Of a stretch of 64,000 bases of DNA, positions 35,217-45,814 are shown piece after piece (positions within the stretch are counted from its first letter, which is position 1; every line of letters begins with the position of its first letter). The position numbers and the translations under genes were made by a program. Where the stretch lies: NCBI GenBank assembly GCA_951394405.1, contig OX596339.1:2790001-2854000 (forward strand). Reading direction: 5' to 3'. Under the pieces are notes generated by a model, which saw only the letters and a list, made by a program, of their open reading frames with translations, was not told where the DNA came from and ran no database searches. Source of the DNA: Coprinellus micaceus. Its lineage: Eukaryota; Basidiomycota; Agaricomycetes; Agaricales; Psathyrellaceae.

Positions 35217-35916
35217 GAAAACTGAACCAAAGGGTAAGAAATGCTATATGCGGTGGAATAGACCTTTAATTACCTTGTACAGAGGCCTATAGACTGTTCA
35301 TGAGATGAATGAAGTGGTGGTGGAGGTCAGAGTGACGAAAGCTGTGTCAATGATCAGTTTGATGAGGGGCCCAGTACTATCTATTTGACTCACCTTCCTT
35401 CCGACCTTGAAGTAGGCTTTAGAAAGGCCAAGGCGGTTTTGGGTTGGGCGCGTGGGTGTATGCGCCTCGTTGTGGTGTGGTGGTGGTGGTGGTTGAGGAA
35501 GAAGAGCAAAATCACTGTCCACGCGACCAATGAAAATGTCAGCCAAACAACGACACACAACGCGTTCAAGTTGTTGTGCGCGCCTAAATTTGTTCAACAC
35601 AATGAATAACCATGGAATACCGGGTCTATGGAATAGAACGCGTCTACAAGATAACACTAGGGCGTACCGACAACATCCTGGGGTAATAGGCGCGATAGTT
35701 CAGAGGCTATGAGGACCGCAGCTCGTCCGAAAAAAATCTCTTGGCGCAAATGGAGGCGAATGGGCGATATGTTTTCCATCCGAAAAGGCGCCGCATGGAA
35801 CACAGGGGATGATCAATAAATATCCCATAGTCCCATATACAACTTTTTCTTGACCTCCACCCCTGTGAGTCATTCTCTACCCGGAAGCCAAACGGAGATC
35901 AGAACTCCAGATCCCT
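35217..35916. other. Divergent intergenic region with spliced leader of the 35.2-kb gene
   Basis: About 700 bases. On minus, GT-AG pairs such as GTGAGTCAAATAG and GTAATTAAAGG...TTCAG just before the ATG at 35216 suggest one or two introns in the 5' UTR. A 119-residue minus frame (35298-35657) therefore probably reads a leader, not a protein. The right end is the promoter of the acetyltransferase gene. Confidence 0.45.
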
Positions 35917-35923
35917 TATAAAT
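35917..35923 (+). promoter_or_regulatory. TATA box of the GNAT gene
   Basis: TATAAAT lies 55 bases before the ATG at 35972, so the leader is short, roughly 20-30 bases. Confidence 0.65.
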
Positions 35924-35971
35924 ACTGCTTCAACAGTTCCATCTGAGTCACACCTCTCGAAGGGACATCCA

Positions 35972-36730
35972 ATGTCTTTCATCAACTCTTACAAGCCCAC
36001 CCCACTCCGTACCTACACGGAACCCGACCCAGGTCCATTCGAGATCAAGTTCAACGCCGCCGCCCCCGAAAAGCTCGAAACACCCCGACTCCGACTCGTC
36101 CCCTTCACCCCATCCATCCACTCCAAACCCTTCTACGATGAATACCTGAAGAATCGGGACGAAACCGAGAAATACCTTCCCCTATCCTGGCCTGACTACC
36201 CTGCCTTCCTCACCTGGACGTACAACTTCATTTTGAACGACTCCTCATCCCTCCTCTTCGTCATCATCGACCGCACGAAAGGCGAAGATGGCGATAACCT
36301 CGAAGAGTCGATCGCAGGGTTGATCGGGTACCTCCATTCGTCCCCTATGAATCTCAGCATCGAGATCGGACCCGTCCTCGTGCTTCCCCGCGCTCAAAGG
36401 ACGTTCGTGTCCTCAAACGCCATCGGCCTTACGCTCAAGTACGCTTTGGACCTCCCCAAGGATGGCGGATTGGGTCTGCGCAGAGTGGCTTGGACGGCGA
36501 ACCCCAACAACCAAGCCAGCGTCCGCGCGGCGCAGCGGATGGGCTTCGTCATCGAAGGCGTAGTACGATGGACCTGGGTGTTGCCAGTTGGCAAGGACGG
36601 AGGGAAACCACCTGTCGACGGGAACAGGGCAGAAGGTCAGGGCAGGGATAGTACGCTATTGAGCTTGTGCTGGGACGACTGGGAAGGAGGGGCAAGAGAG
36701 AAGGTTGAGCAAGCGATCCAACGCGTCTAA
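35972..36730 (+). CDS. GNAT-family N-acetyltransferase (RimJ/RimL-like)
   Basis: An intronless gene of 252 residues. The region LETPRLRLVPFTPSIHSKPF opens the acetyltransferase fold as in RimJ/RimL-type enzymes. Then come SIAGLIGYLHSSPMNLSIEI and the C-terminal acetyl-CoA side with RRVAWTANPNNQASVRAAQR, MGFVIEGVVRW, where NNQAS-x-R-A-A-x-RMGF is the characteristic helix and strand of the family. The N-terminal 35 residues and a hydrophilic loop near GKDGGKPPVDGNRAEGQGRD are extensions. The substrate cannot be read from sequence; basidiomycetes carry many such genes that act on small amines or protein N-termini. It is GC-rich at third positions, with a TATA box. Its stop is 23 bases from that of the opposite NACHT gene. 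Confidence 0.88.
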   Translation: MSFINSYKPTPLRTYTEPDPGPFEIKFNAAAPEKLETPRLRLVPFTPSIHSKPFYDEYLKNRDETEKYLPLSWPDYPAFLTWTYNFILNDSSSLLFVIIDRTKGEDGDNLEESIAGLIGYLHSSPMNLSIEIGPVLVLPRAQRTFVSSNAIGLTLKYALDLPKDGGLGLRRVAWTANPNNQASVRAAQRMGFVIEGVVRWTWVLPVGKDGGKPPVDGNRAEGQGRDSTLLSLCWDDWEGGAREKVEQAIQRV

Positions 36731-36753
36731 TTCGATCTCTAGGCGGAACCAAA

Positions 36754-38934
36754 TTACAGAGGAATGTTCCAGGGATGTTGCGCCATGTCCTCCTCATCCG
36801 AACTTGAAGCCTGAGTGACTACTCGAGGCAACTTCCATCCTTGTCCCTTATACGCTTTTAGTATGTTCTTCCTCCAGTGCCGACATACGGCATTACACTT
36901 GTACCAGTTGCACTATCAAAACAAAAGGCAAGTCATGTCAGCAACGAGGTGTATGGCACATTCACCGTAGGATTGAGCGTGAGTGGATACTCACATATGC
37001 GTGAACGCCATCAAACAGGACCATCGTAAACCTCCTCTTCTCAGGCTCCTCCGCCGCCCGAACCGCTTCGTACGAGGTCTGAACGCACCAAACCACGTCG
37101 CAGCGCAACAGGTCGCTTTCCGGCGAAATGATCTCGTTCGGTGTGAACACCTTCGGCGCATCGAGCCAGTTGAAGAACCGGTCGAGGAAAACCCTGTGCT
37201 CTGGCTCGCAAAGGGCAACGGGCGCTTTCTTGTCTGAATATGGGCGCCAATCAATATCCAAATTCTGACAGATTGATAAGATGTGAGTCGACCAACGTAC
37301 CTTTCAATACCCTCAAGTACAGGTCCCTATAAAACTGCTCCGTATCCTCTATGGAAACATACAACCCTTTACACCTCCTCGGATCGTCCAAAAAGTCCGC
37401 CAGCGATTTGTGGTAGAAGTGGTAGGGGCTTAGATCCGTGTCCCCCGTCGTCTCGTCCGGTGTGTTTTGTGGGCTATAGATCAACGACGCCATCGGAGCC
37501 CCCAACAGCGCCTCTGCCTCTCCAGGAGCAGACTCCAAGAACTGTCTAATAAACACAGCAGGATGCCCTCTAAGCATCGAGTCGATGAGCCTCACCCACT
37601 TCGCCGACATGAGGGGATTGGGACTTGTGTGGATGATGCAAGTATACAGAGCGTCCAAGGGCGCGAAAGGGGACTTCCCGTCGTCGCCCGGGCGCGATTT
37701 TAGCACGCAGTCCAGTTGACATGGAGGATCGACACTGGCTCGTCTTCCAGATGTTGAAGCTCGACCTTCAATGAAGCGAATGACTGTGACAGCGTAGACG
37801 AACTGCCCAGACGCCCTTGCGACCAAGATCCTGATGACCGCTTCGCTTGGCCAGTCCCAGAGATTGTACATCCTGCTCAATTCGGCAAACTTGGCTCTGA
37901 GGTACAACGCAATATCGGCGTCGGGGTCGTACCTCTGGTCAAGAACCAGCTGGGAAGTAAGGTTGTAGGCAGGGGCGGTGGCGAAGAAGGTTTGGATAAC
38001 TCGCTCGGGGCGGCTAGCGATGAGGATGCGAAAAGGGAATGCTGGATCCTGCGCAGCTCGGAGAAGGATGGCCAGAATTTCGAGGTGGTCGTCCTCTTTT
38101 GATCTTTGGATGCTTGAAGTCGGTTCGCGGTCCAAGTACTCCTCGACGTCGCACTCGTCCAGTCCATCAATCACAATAGCCCTCGGCCACCTCTCCCTCT
38201 CCCCTGGGTGCGCCTCCCTCAACGGCCGCAAGATCAGTGCCTCCAATTGATCCTCCAACCTCTTCTTAAATATCTTCGGGTCCCTCACAATCTCATTCAA
38301 CACCCTCCTCCCCACGCCCTCTGCCATCCACCTATGCTGCACGATCTGGTACGCCAGCGTCGACACAAAACACCTCTTCGTCCGCCTTGTATTGTACCCA
38401 CTCTCCGCGCCTTGGGCTCCATGGGACGAGAAGAAGAAACTCGCAGCGAGCATGCCCAGCCTCTCGCACTCCTCCGCTATGGAGCCGGCGATGGCGGTCT
38501 TGCCTGACCCCGCAGGGCCCGTCAGGAGCAGGACCTGGGTGGGCTGGGCGTCTCGATCCCCGTGCGACATCCAGCTGAGGATGTCTTGTTGGACGGCGAC
38601 ACGAGTCTCGACGTGGCACTTGGGAGCGTCGCTCCGTTCGGCGGAGTTGTGCATCGCACCGTCGGCCATGTTGTCCATGAGATCTAGGGGGCTCATCAGG
38701 CTGGGGGCTCGGAGCGAGAAGGTGCAGCTTACATTCGAGCGGGGTCCTCGAGAGCCGTTTGGGCCCTGTACCCTGGTCGGGGTGGATCAGGACGTTCTCG
38801 ATGCTAAAATGGTGGGCATTTTCGAAGTATGAGTATGCATGAGACAATGGCCGTCGGGGGGTTAGGTTCTCCAGGCGCAGGGGAGCCAGCTCTTCTGGGT
38901 AGAGAGACCTCGGTCGTGTCGCTGGCCTGGACAT
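36754..38934 (-). CDS. NACHT-domain P-loop NTPase (fungal NLR-like), without C-terminal repeats
   Basis: Four exons (38934-38733, 38683-37301, 37233-36995, 36912-36754) give 660 residues with consistent phases. The N-terminal 67 residues contain YFENAHHFSIENVLI, the short motif common before Agaricomycete NACHT domains. The NACHT core follows: linker NSAERSDAPKCHVETRVAVQ, Walker A LLLTGPAGSGKTAIAGSIAE, Walker B AIVIDGLDEC, sensor-like RILIASRPERVIQ. After it comes a helical region (YHFYHKSLADFLDDPRRCKG). The C-terminus has several Cys/Trp (CNWYKCNAVCRHW) and an acidic tail. No WD40, ankyrin or TPR repeats are visible. Fungal NACHT STAND proteins act in self-recognition and regulated cell death, but many have unknown roles. 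Intron choices at both ends are inferred; an upstream start is possible. Confidence 0.85.
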
Positions 38935-39209
38935 GGTGAGGGAAATCCCAGGGGCATTCCCAGATTCCCTCTGGTACGTACTTATCCTTCCTGGGGCTGC
39001 GCTTATGATTGTGATATTGGGGTGAGAATCAAATTGTTCTCGTGATGGTCATCGAATACAAGTACAGGTGAAGAACCTTCACCGTGCACAGCCCTACAAC
39101 GAAAGCGGATGTGCGGCGACAAAGGGATGGCCGTGGACAGCGGACATAGTGTGACAAGCTATATCGGCAGTCAGCGATGAAGCGGCAATCTGAACTCTGG
39201 ACGCACAGA

Positions 39210-40160
39210 TTACTGAGGCATGTACCCTTCCTGGCCCATGGTCATCCGGCGGCCCATACCAGGCGATCCGCCGGGCACGCCTTGCATCCCACCCATACCC
39301 ATCCCGCCCATGCCTCCCATTCCCGGGTGACCCATCCCATCATCCATCCCCATACCCCCTATGGAACCCATCCGCATGGGCGATGGTGCTGGGTTTCCAC
39401 CAAAGAACTGCCCCTGCATCCCTCCTCCTCCTCCCATACCAGGTCCTCCACCTCCAGGATATCCTCCTCCTTGTCCTGGTGGCGCTCTCATAGGTGTGCT
39501 GGGACCGTACGGGAAAGACGCTTGCATTGGGGGTCCTGCCCCATGCGCGTGTCGAGGATCCATATGCTGCCCACTCATCTGCGGATGGTAGTCCCTTTCT
39601 CTCATGGGTGTCTGGTGCCGTGGCCCGCTGCTCATTGGGTTGAATTGGCCATGGTGTGAAGGGCCTGCGTGTGCATGTTGAGGGTGTTGTTGGAGGGGAT
39701 GGGGTTGCTGGGTGGGCTCTGGAATGCCAAACTCCTCGTCCTTGGCCTTCTTTACAACTTCAAAGAGCGGTGCCGGGTCATAGTATAGCTCTGAGTATTC
39801 CTCAACTAGAAATCTAAAGCGCAGGTTAAAGAAAAGGCGAGTCCCAAAACTGCACTTGAAAACGTACTGCTGTGTGCCGATATCCCATTGGGGTCCTCTT
39901 TCTGCTCGTGCGGTGATGAGCAACGAGTTCCATTCCGAAGCACTCTCCTATACATGAAGTCAGTATACGAGACCACCGTATTAACATAGAACCCATACAA
40001 CTGCTTGTGCGAGCTCTGTACTTGGTTGGGCCGTATCCACTCGAATCGTTCTGTCCTTCGCTTGTTTCTTGATTTCTGAACCAAGTTTGGCACCAATGAT
40101 TTGCGCACTGTGCCTTGGCACTGTAACTTTGATATTCCGGGGGGCTTTGATTATTGCCAT
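39210..40160 (-). CDS. Gly/Met/Pro-rich protein with a short structured N-terminus, unrecognised
   Basis: Three exons (40160-39999, 39947-39868, 39813-39210) give 281 residues. The first 110 look folded: MAIIKAPRNIKVTVPRHSAQ, SASEWNSLLITARAERGPQW, EEYSELYYDPAPLFEVVKKA. The remainder is low complexity: a His/Gln/Pro stretch (QPHPLQQHPQHAHAGPSHHG), then long Gly-Met-rich runs (GMGGMGGMGMGGMQG), ending MTMGQEGYMPQ. This composition is typical of RNA-binding or condensate-forming proteins, but no RRM or zinc finger is seen. I recognise no family. The two small introns (51 and 54 bases) are required, since every continuous frame is interrupted. A divergent promoter is shared with the coiled-coil gene at 40432. 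Confidence 0.7.
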
Positions 40161-40431
40161 CGAGAAGGTTGGGTATCGGGGATGTGGAAGGGAGGAGAAG
40201 GCCGACCAGTGCGTGATTCCGACACGCGACCACGTGCCGTTTCACGCGCTGGGCGGCAATTGTGCGAATCCCTTCTCTTCCTCGTACCACCACCACGCTC
40301 AACCTCGCCTCAGTCAAAGTACGTCTCTTACTTCAGCAGAGGTATTACATCTCGATGTTCATGCCACATAGAAGACTGGTCCCGCGACCACGCGATTGGA
40401 TTGATATTCAGCGCTTGAACGGTCGATCAAC
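40161..40431. promoter_or_regulatory. Divergent promoter
   Basis: 271 bases separate the start codons of the Gly/Met-rich gene (minus) and the coiled-coil gene (plus). It contains GCGACCACGTGCCG near 40226-40239 (a CACGTG E-box) and GCGACCACGCG near 40384. No TATA box is evident. Confidence 0.55.
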
Positions 40432-42363
40432 ATGGCGCAACCACGGCGCCTAAATACCCCACTCTACTCCCCCGTCCCTTCCCTAGCAGCTGCAAACCAG
40501 AGTCAAATTGAGGACCTCGTACAACGGAACAAGACCCTAGACTCTATCCACAAGAAGCTCCTGGACGAGGTCAAGCAGGAGCGCGAACGACACAAGGCAG
40601 AGCTGTCAAAGATTCGGGACGAACACGACCAAGCTCGGGAGGAATGGCGACGGAGCACTGCCGACCTACTGACGTTGTGTCAAATACACAACCGGAAGGT
40701 CCAGTTGGAGCTTGAGACGGAGAAAGGAAAGGTCACCCAAGAAACGATTGGCGTTCGGGAGGAGAAGCTGGGGAGGATTAATCGGGACTATAAGCTGAAG
40801 CTCTGGGAACTGCGGGCTGAGGAGCTGGAGCAGCAGGTCACTGTGTTGCAGGAGGAGAAGGATGACATGGAGCAGGACTATCAGGAAGGGATTGTCGAGC
40901 TTCAGCACGACTACGAGGATACTGAAGGACGACTGAGAGATGCTCGGGCTGAGCTCAAGCAACTGGCCAAAGCTCGGGACGCCCTTCAGGTGGGTCGTAC
41001 CAAACTTCACTACAGGCCCATGATTAACCTTTATGTCAGGCGAAATACAATAAACTCGCCGAAGACCTTGCAACGAATAATGCAAGCAATTCGACCATGA
41101 ATACCAAACTGGAACGACTAAAGCTTCAGTTGGACGGCGCCCACACGAAGAGTAACGACCTTGAGCGTTCGAACGATGAACTGAAACGAAGTAATGACCA
41201 ACTTCGACGACAGATTGACGAATGGCAGCACCTGGAGAGGCGAGAAGGCGAGGAGGTAGATAGCGAGAGGAAGAGGCGCGTGGCCCTTAGCGTGGAGCTC
41301 GAGAAGCTGGAGTCTCAGCACAAGGTGGAGGTGGATAAACTCGAAGAATCTTTGGAGAGGGAACGTCAGAAGGTTCAAAAGTGGAAAGATGCCCTTGATC
41401 AGTGGCAGGTTTGTTGTATTTGCTCTCAAACTTGCTTAGTTCTCTAACTGGGGCGCCATGGACAGGAATCTGCTGCGGCCAGCGAAAAAGAGCTGAAAGG
41501 CGCTGAGAATCACAACAAGAAGCTTCAGAAGCAGGTTGGTAAACTCAAGGACGACTTGGAAACCGAACGGGCTCGAGTACGGCCGTCCTCTCCATCCGTG
41601 AGCGACCTTGATACTTGGTCGAGAGTACGGGAACTGACTATTGTCTAGCGGGGATCCAGGCCCGCTCCTCCTGCCGAGGAAGAGGAAGAGGACACCGCCC
41701 CTCCCTCTCGGAAACCGAAAGCACCATCCTCGAAACCCCCTTCTAAACAGCGACAGGGAAAGGCTCAGGCATCGGAAGCGGAGGACGAAGAGGGCGCGGC
41801 AAAGCCAGCTAAAGGGCGGAAAAGGAGTGAGAAGTCGAAGAAGAGTAAAGCTGCGGACCGCAGCGACGACGAGGGCAATGCAGGGCGCGCCAGCGACAGG
41901 GAGGATGTCGAGGAGGTGGTTGAAGTAGAGAAGAAAGGCAAGAAGCCTTCCTCAAAATCCGAGGCCCCGAAACCCAAACGGAAGCGGAAAGAAACAGCGA
42001 CGGAGCCAGAGGAAGTGGTCACGGAGGAGGCGCCTAAGCAAAAGGCGAGGGCAGCTCCGAAACCGAAGAAAGCAGCTCCAGCACTTGGTGGCGAAGACGA
42101 GGAGGACGAAGCCCCCGTCAAAGCAACGAAGAAACGAAAGATCAACAAGCAGCCAGGGATCTTCCCTAAGGTCGATCCATTCAATTTCGGAGGGGTAAGG
42201 GTTACTGTTACTGTGTCACATTTTGTCGACTGACCTCGGTGACTTGTAGTTGGATTTCGGTATGGGCAACGGTCTTGATATTCCCTCAACGTTGTCCCCC
42301 GTCCGTCCAGATGCCGTACCACCCCGCTTCGACAACACTACTAGCGCAGCGAGACGCTGGTAA
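40432..42363 (+). CDS. Coiled-coil protein with basic nuclear-type C-terminus
   Basis: Five exons (40432-40989, 41040-41408, 41466-41597, 41649-42194, 42250-42363) give 572 residues. Residues about 20-360 form a long coiled coil with heptads (QIEDLVQRNKTLDSIHKKLL, LRAEELEQQVTVLQEEKDDM, QRKVQKWKDALDQWQ-like ends). A C-x-IHNRKVQ stretch lies near residue 85. The following 200 residues are Lys/Glu/Pro-rich with many nuclear-localisation-like clusters (KPKRKRKETA, KKRKINK). The short C-terminal tail FGMGNGLDIPSTLSPVRPDA is separated by the last intron and may be a docking segment with an S-P-V-R CDK site. Candidates include a kinetochore, spindle-pole or chromatin-scaffold protein; no family was recognised, so this is inference from shape. 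Confidence 0.8.
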
Positions 42364-42945
42364 CCACCACCTATGCGACATCCTCCTCGATAAATTTTCA
42401 CTCTCAACCCGCACCACCAGCGATATCCATCCCAGCGTAGTCGCCCCTAATGTCGTTCGATTCATTTTCCAGGATCTATACGGGAAAGTGCCTTTTATTT
42501 TGGACTCAGTACTCAGTGAACTGGAAATGGTATATGCAAGCCTATGAAGACAGGTGAGGGGAGGGAGGATGTTGCCGTCATCATGAAACTCCTCTCGACG
42601 TGGATGATCGTGATTGGAGCGATTAAAGAGGCTTTTCGGTCTCCAACTACAAGATCGAAACGATTGCACTACATCCAGGCCTCATGGCACAGCAGAACGC
42701 CATACACGAAACCCAGGAGCGCTGCAGCAGGTAAAACATGAAAAGAGGTGATAGGAAATTTCCTGTTGATATACTTCTGTCGGAGTATTCCGATGATGTG
42801 TTCCCACGCCGCGGGCGGCAGCTGAGTGTGCCGGTGATGTCTCCGACGAATGCAGATGCTGGCGGACGAGTGGGCGCATGCTCCGTTGCACACCTCCTGA
42901 CCAACTTCGACGATACAACCGGCCTCATAAATATTCCCGTGCAAA
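42364..42945. other. Intergenic region
   Basis: About 580 bases between two plus-strand genes. It should hold the 3' UTR of the coiled-coil gene and the promoter of the amylase gene. A CATAAATATT element (about 42926-42935) lies very close to the amylase ATG. Frames on both strands are short and unlike any family. Confidence 0.45.
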
Positions 42946-45554
42946 ATGTTCGATGATTTCAAGTTTTGGTTCCAAACGCTCTTCATCAAGCGAATCCTAC
43001 CCCCTCCGCTCCAAAGGATGCAGCTCAAGCCGAAGGATTCGCCAGCGAATCCGCTCATGGTACGTGTCTTCCTAAGAATGGCGAGAAGCTATTAATTCGG
43101 GCGTCTTCAGATTCAGTTCTTCACTTGGGATTGTCTCCACCCCGAGATGAGTTGGTGGAGATACCTTGAGGAGGAAATTCCCAAACTTGCGGAGCAAGGT
43201 TACACTCAAATCTGGCTTCCACCGCCTAATAAAGCTGCGGAGCTTGTAAGCGCCCGCGAGTCCCAGGTATAGAAAGGTTGGATTGACCAGCATGAATAGG
43301 ACGGGCGTGGTTACGACGCTTATGACTTGGTTGGCATTTCTTTTCCACGTCGCGCAGGTGCAGGCTAACCGCCAATCAGTGGGACTTGGGCGAATTCATG
43401 CATAAAGGCGAAATTCGCACAAGGTGGGGAACTCGGGACGAGCTTCTTTCTGCTTGCAGAACCGCCCGGGAACACGGGATCGATGTTCTCATAGATGCCG
43501 TCCTCAACGTACGTTGGATGCTATATGCGATATTCCTATTCTTACTCCTTCTCAGCACAAACTCGGTGCTGATAGATTCGAAACTTTCTCGGCGGTTCCG
43601 TCAAACCCAACTAATAGGCTGAGAGACGACGGCCCTGCGCGTCAAATAGATGTAGGCACCTCCGTTCCTCTATGAGGACAACAGTAACATTTACTGCAGG
43701 GGTGGACAGCTTTTGACTACCCAACTAGAGGCGACAAGGTTGGTGACATTAGCTTCTTCCGATTGATGTGTACTCATGGGTCCTATAGTACAGTTCTTTC
43801 CATTGGCGACAAGAGCACTTCTCAGGCAATTATATCAATGCCTGGTGGAATTCTCATGCTAACGGGTGGTGTAGGCGTAGATTGGGACCATAAGACGCGC
43901 ACAAAGGGTGTCTACCGCATCGTCGAACCAGGTCATAAAGGCTGGTCTCGTAATGTGGACACAGAGTTGGGAAACTACGATTTTCTTCTCGGTGTCGACG
44001 TAAGATGGACGCGTCACTGCTGTGAGAACCATATTGAACGCGCTCTTAGATTGACCACACTCACCCCGACGTCCAGGAAGACCTCTTGAAATGGGGCAAT
44101 TGGGTTCTCGAGGTATGAGAAGTAGGTTTGTTTTTCGACCCTATCGTGCTCACTCGCAATGGCAGGCGACGGGTGCCGGCGGTTTCCGTCTCGACGCGAT
44201 CAAGCACATAGACAGAAAGTTCCTTCTCTCCTGGGTTTGTCGGCTCTTCTCTTACCGCTCGGACTGCCCGGCTGACCGCCCAACAGATGCAAAACGTTAG
44301 GGCGCGCTCAGGGAACAACAGGATGTTCTGCGTCGGTAAGTTCGGCGATTTCAGGCCCTCCGGACGTGTCGTTAATTCACTCCTCTCAAAGCGGAATACT
44401 GGTCCGCCGAGTACGTTTCATAGTTCGCCCACACGCGTTCCAGGGGATTGATAGGCTTCAAGCATAGATAAAGTAATTCCCTATCTCCGCTACTTCCGTG
44501 GTGAGGTGAGTACCTTGCATTTTATCCATTTTATTTCTCGACTTCCTGACAATCATTAACACCCAGACGTCGTTCTTCGACGTGCCTCTGCATGGAAACT
44601 TTCACAGTGCAAGTCGCCAAAGCGATTCATTTGATTTGCGTCAAATATTCAAGAAGACCATCGTCGGCCTGCAACCAGGCGACGCAGTGACATTCGTTGA
44701 CAATCATGAGTACGATTTCCTCGCCCTTTGATCACACTGCGAGCGAAAGCCTTACATCCTCCGCAGTACAGTGAGTCTCGATGTTGCCCCTACCTAATAG
44801 ATCGAATAAGAAGGCCGACTTTCACCCACATAGGTGATCGGTCAGAGCCTCGAAAGCTGGGTAAGTACACAGATTATCACCTCCCAATCTCCATCATAAC
44901 TGATTGTTCTACGCTTTGATACAAACTCGCAGGTGGGCGAGAACTTCAAGACCCAAGCCTACGCTCTAATATTACTCCGAGCGTCCGGTCACCCGTAAGT
45001 GAACATTGACTCTTCACTTCCTGTGATCACCGAGTGACGTCTGATCATGACCCGACATTAAGGTGCGTATTCTATGGGGACCTCTACCCGAATCAGGAAG
45101 GATACAGTGAGCACACAGCCAGGAACCTCAAGATCCTGGTGGAAGCTCGGAAATACTATGCCTATGGTCCACAACAGGATTATTTCACCGACAAGAACTG
45201 TATCGGCTGGGTTAGAAAGGGCGACCGAAGCCATCCCGGATGCGCAGTAATCTTGAGTAACAAGTCCGGGTGAGTGGAGCCTCCTTCACGGTTCCGTCCA
45301 ATCGAGGCGCACCCCGACTGACCGCGCAATTTAGACCCTCTACGTTCAAGCACGAGATTCGCATGAACGTCGGACAGGTTCGTCGTGGTTTATACTCGGG
45401 TGGTGGATGACAACTTACGCTTTAGTATCAGGCGAACGCAGGGTCTTCGTATCGGAGCTTGATGACGCAAGGAGAGAAAGTCGCTGTCGATGCGCAAGGA
45501 TGGGGTACATTCCACTGCTTCGCGAATACAGCGCAAGTCTGGGTCAAGGCTTGA
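42946..45554 (+). CDS. Intracellular alpha-amylase, GH13 (bacterial-liquefying-like subfamily)
   Basis: About 20 exons joined by 19 introns give about 518 residues with no frame break. All four GH13 regions are present: DAVLNHKLGAD; GGFRLDAIKHID with the nucleophile Asp; FCVAEYWSAD with the acid/base Glu; and FVDNHDT. Other hallmarks are IQFFTWDCLHPEMSWWRYLE, LPPPNKAAEL, GYDAYDLWDLGEF and CVFYGDLYPNQEGYSEHTAR. Absence of a signal peptide and this motif set place it with cytosolic fungal GH13 subfamily 5 enzymes, which hydrolyse alpha-1,4-glucans and have been linked to glycogen or cell-wall alpha-glucan metabolism. One intron starts with GC (43826) and one exon is 4 bases long (44767-44770). 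It converges on a sugar-porter gene. Confidence 0.92.
43826..43874 (+). other. GC-AG intron in the amylase gene
   Basis: The exon encoding YSSFHWRQEHFS ends TCAG and is followed by GCAATT, not GT. The 49-base intron has a GCTAACG branch site about 13 bases before its TAG end. Splicing here gives HFSGVDWDHKTRTKG, the expected GH13 sequence. The only GT alternatives give introns of about 30 bases and break the frame. Confidence 0.8.
44767..44770 (+). other. Four-base microexon (TACA) in the amylase gene
   Basis: The exon ending NHD stops with GA before GTACGA (44710). The next coding segment starts at 44834 (VIGQSLESW) in phase 0. Joining them directly gives a stop codon. The sequence GCAG-TACA-GTGAGT lies between two good splice signals and supplies exactly T plus ACA, which restores NHDT-VIGQSLESW. 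Its flanking introns are 57 and 63 bases. Confidence 0.7.
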
Positions 45555-45814
45555 AGGCCCCAGTTCACGACCCGGTTATGATATTACGGCACCTCGCTTG
45601 GACCCTTGATTAGATATCGCTTCAATTTTTAGGCCTTCGCGCGTATTTTGGGACTTGGCTAAAGCCAGGTTAAACGTTGATATTCATGATATGAGTGCTA
45701 GTGATATGACAACATGCGATAAGTACAAGAGACTGCAGATACAGAGGAGACCATTGGTGAGACCCAAAATGCATGGAGGAATACAATGAAGAATAATGAT
45801 ACATTAGTGTCACT

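Noticed and set aside
35298..35657. A 119-residue minus frame upstream of the 35.2-kb gene
   Set aside because: It crosses likely 5' UTR introns (GTGAGT and GTAATT donors) and has no family; it is better read as leader sequence.
37262..37300. A 36-base intron ending at GTCAG in the NACHT gene
   Set aside because: It would keep the frame that stops at once; the acceptor at ATTCAG (67-base intron) restores a 107-residue extension.
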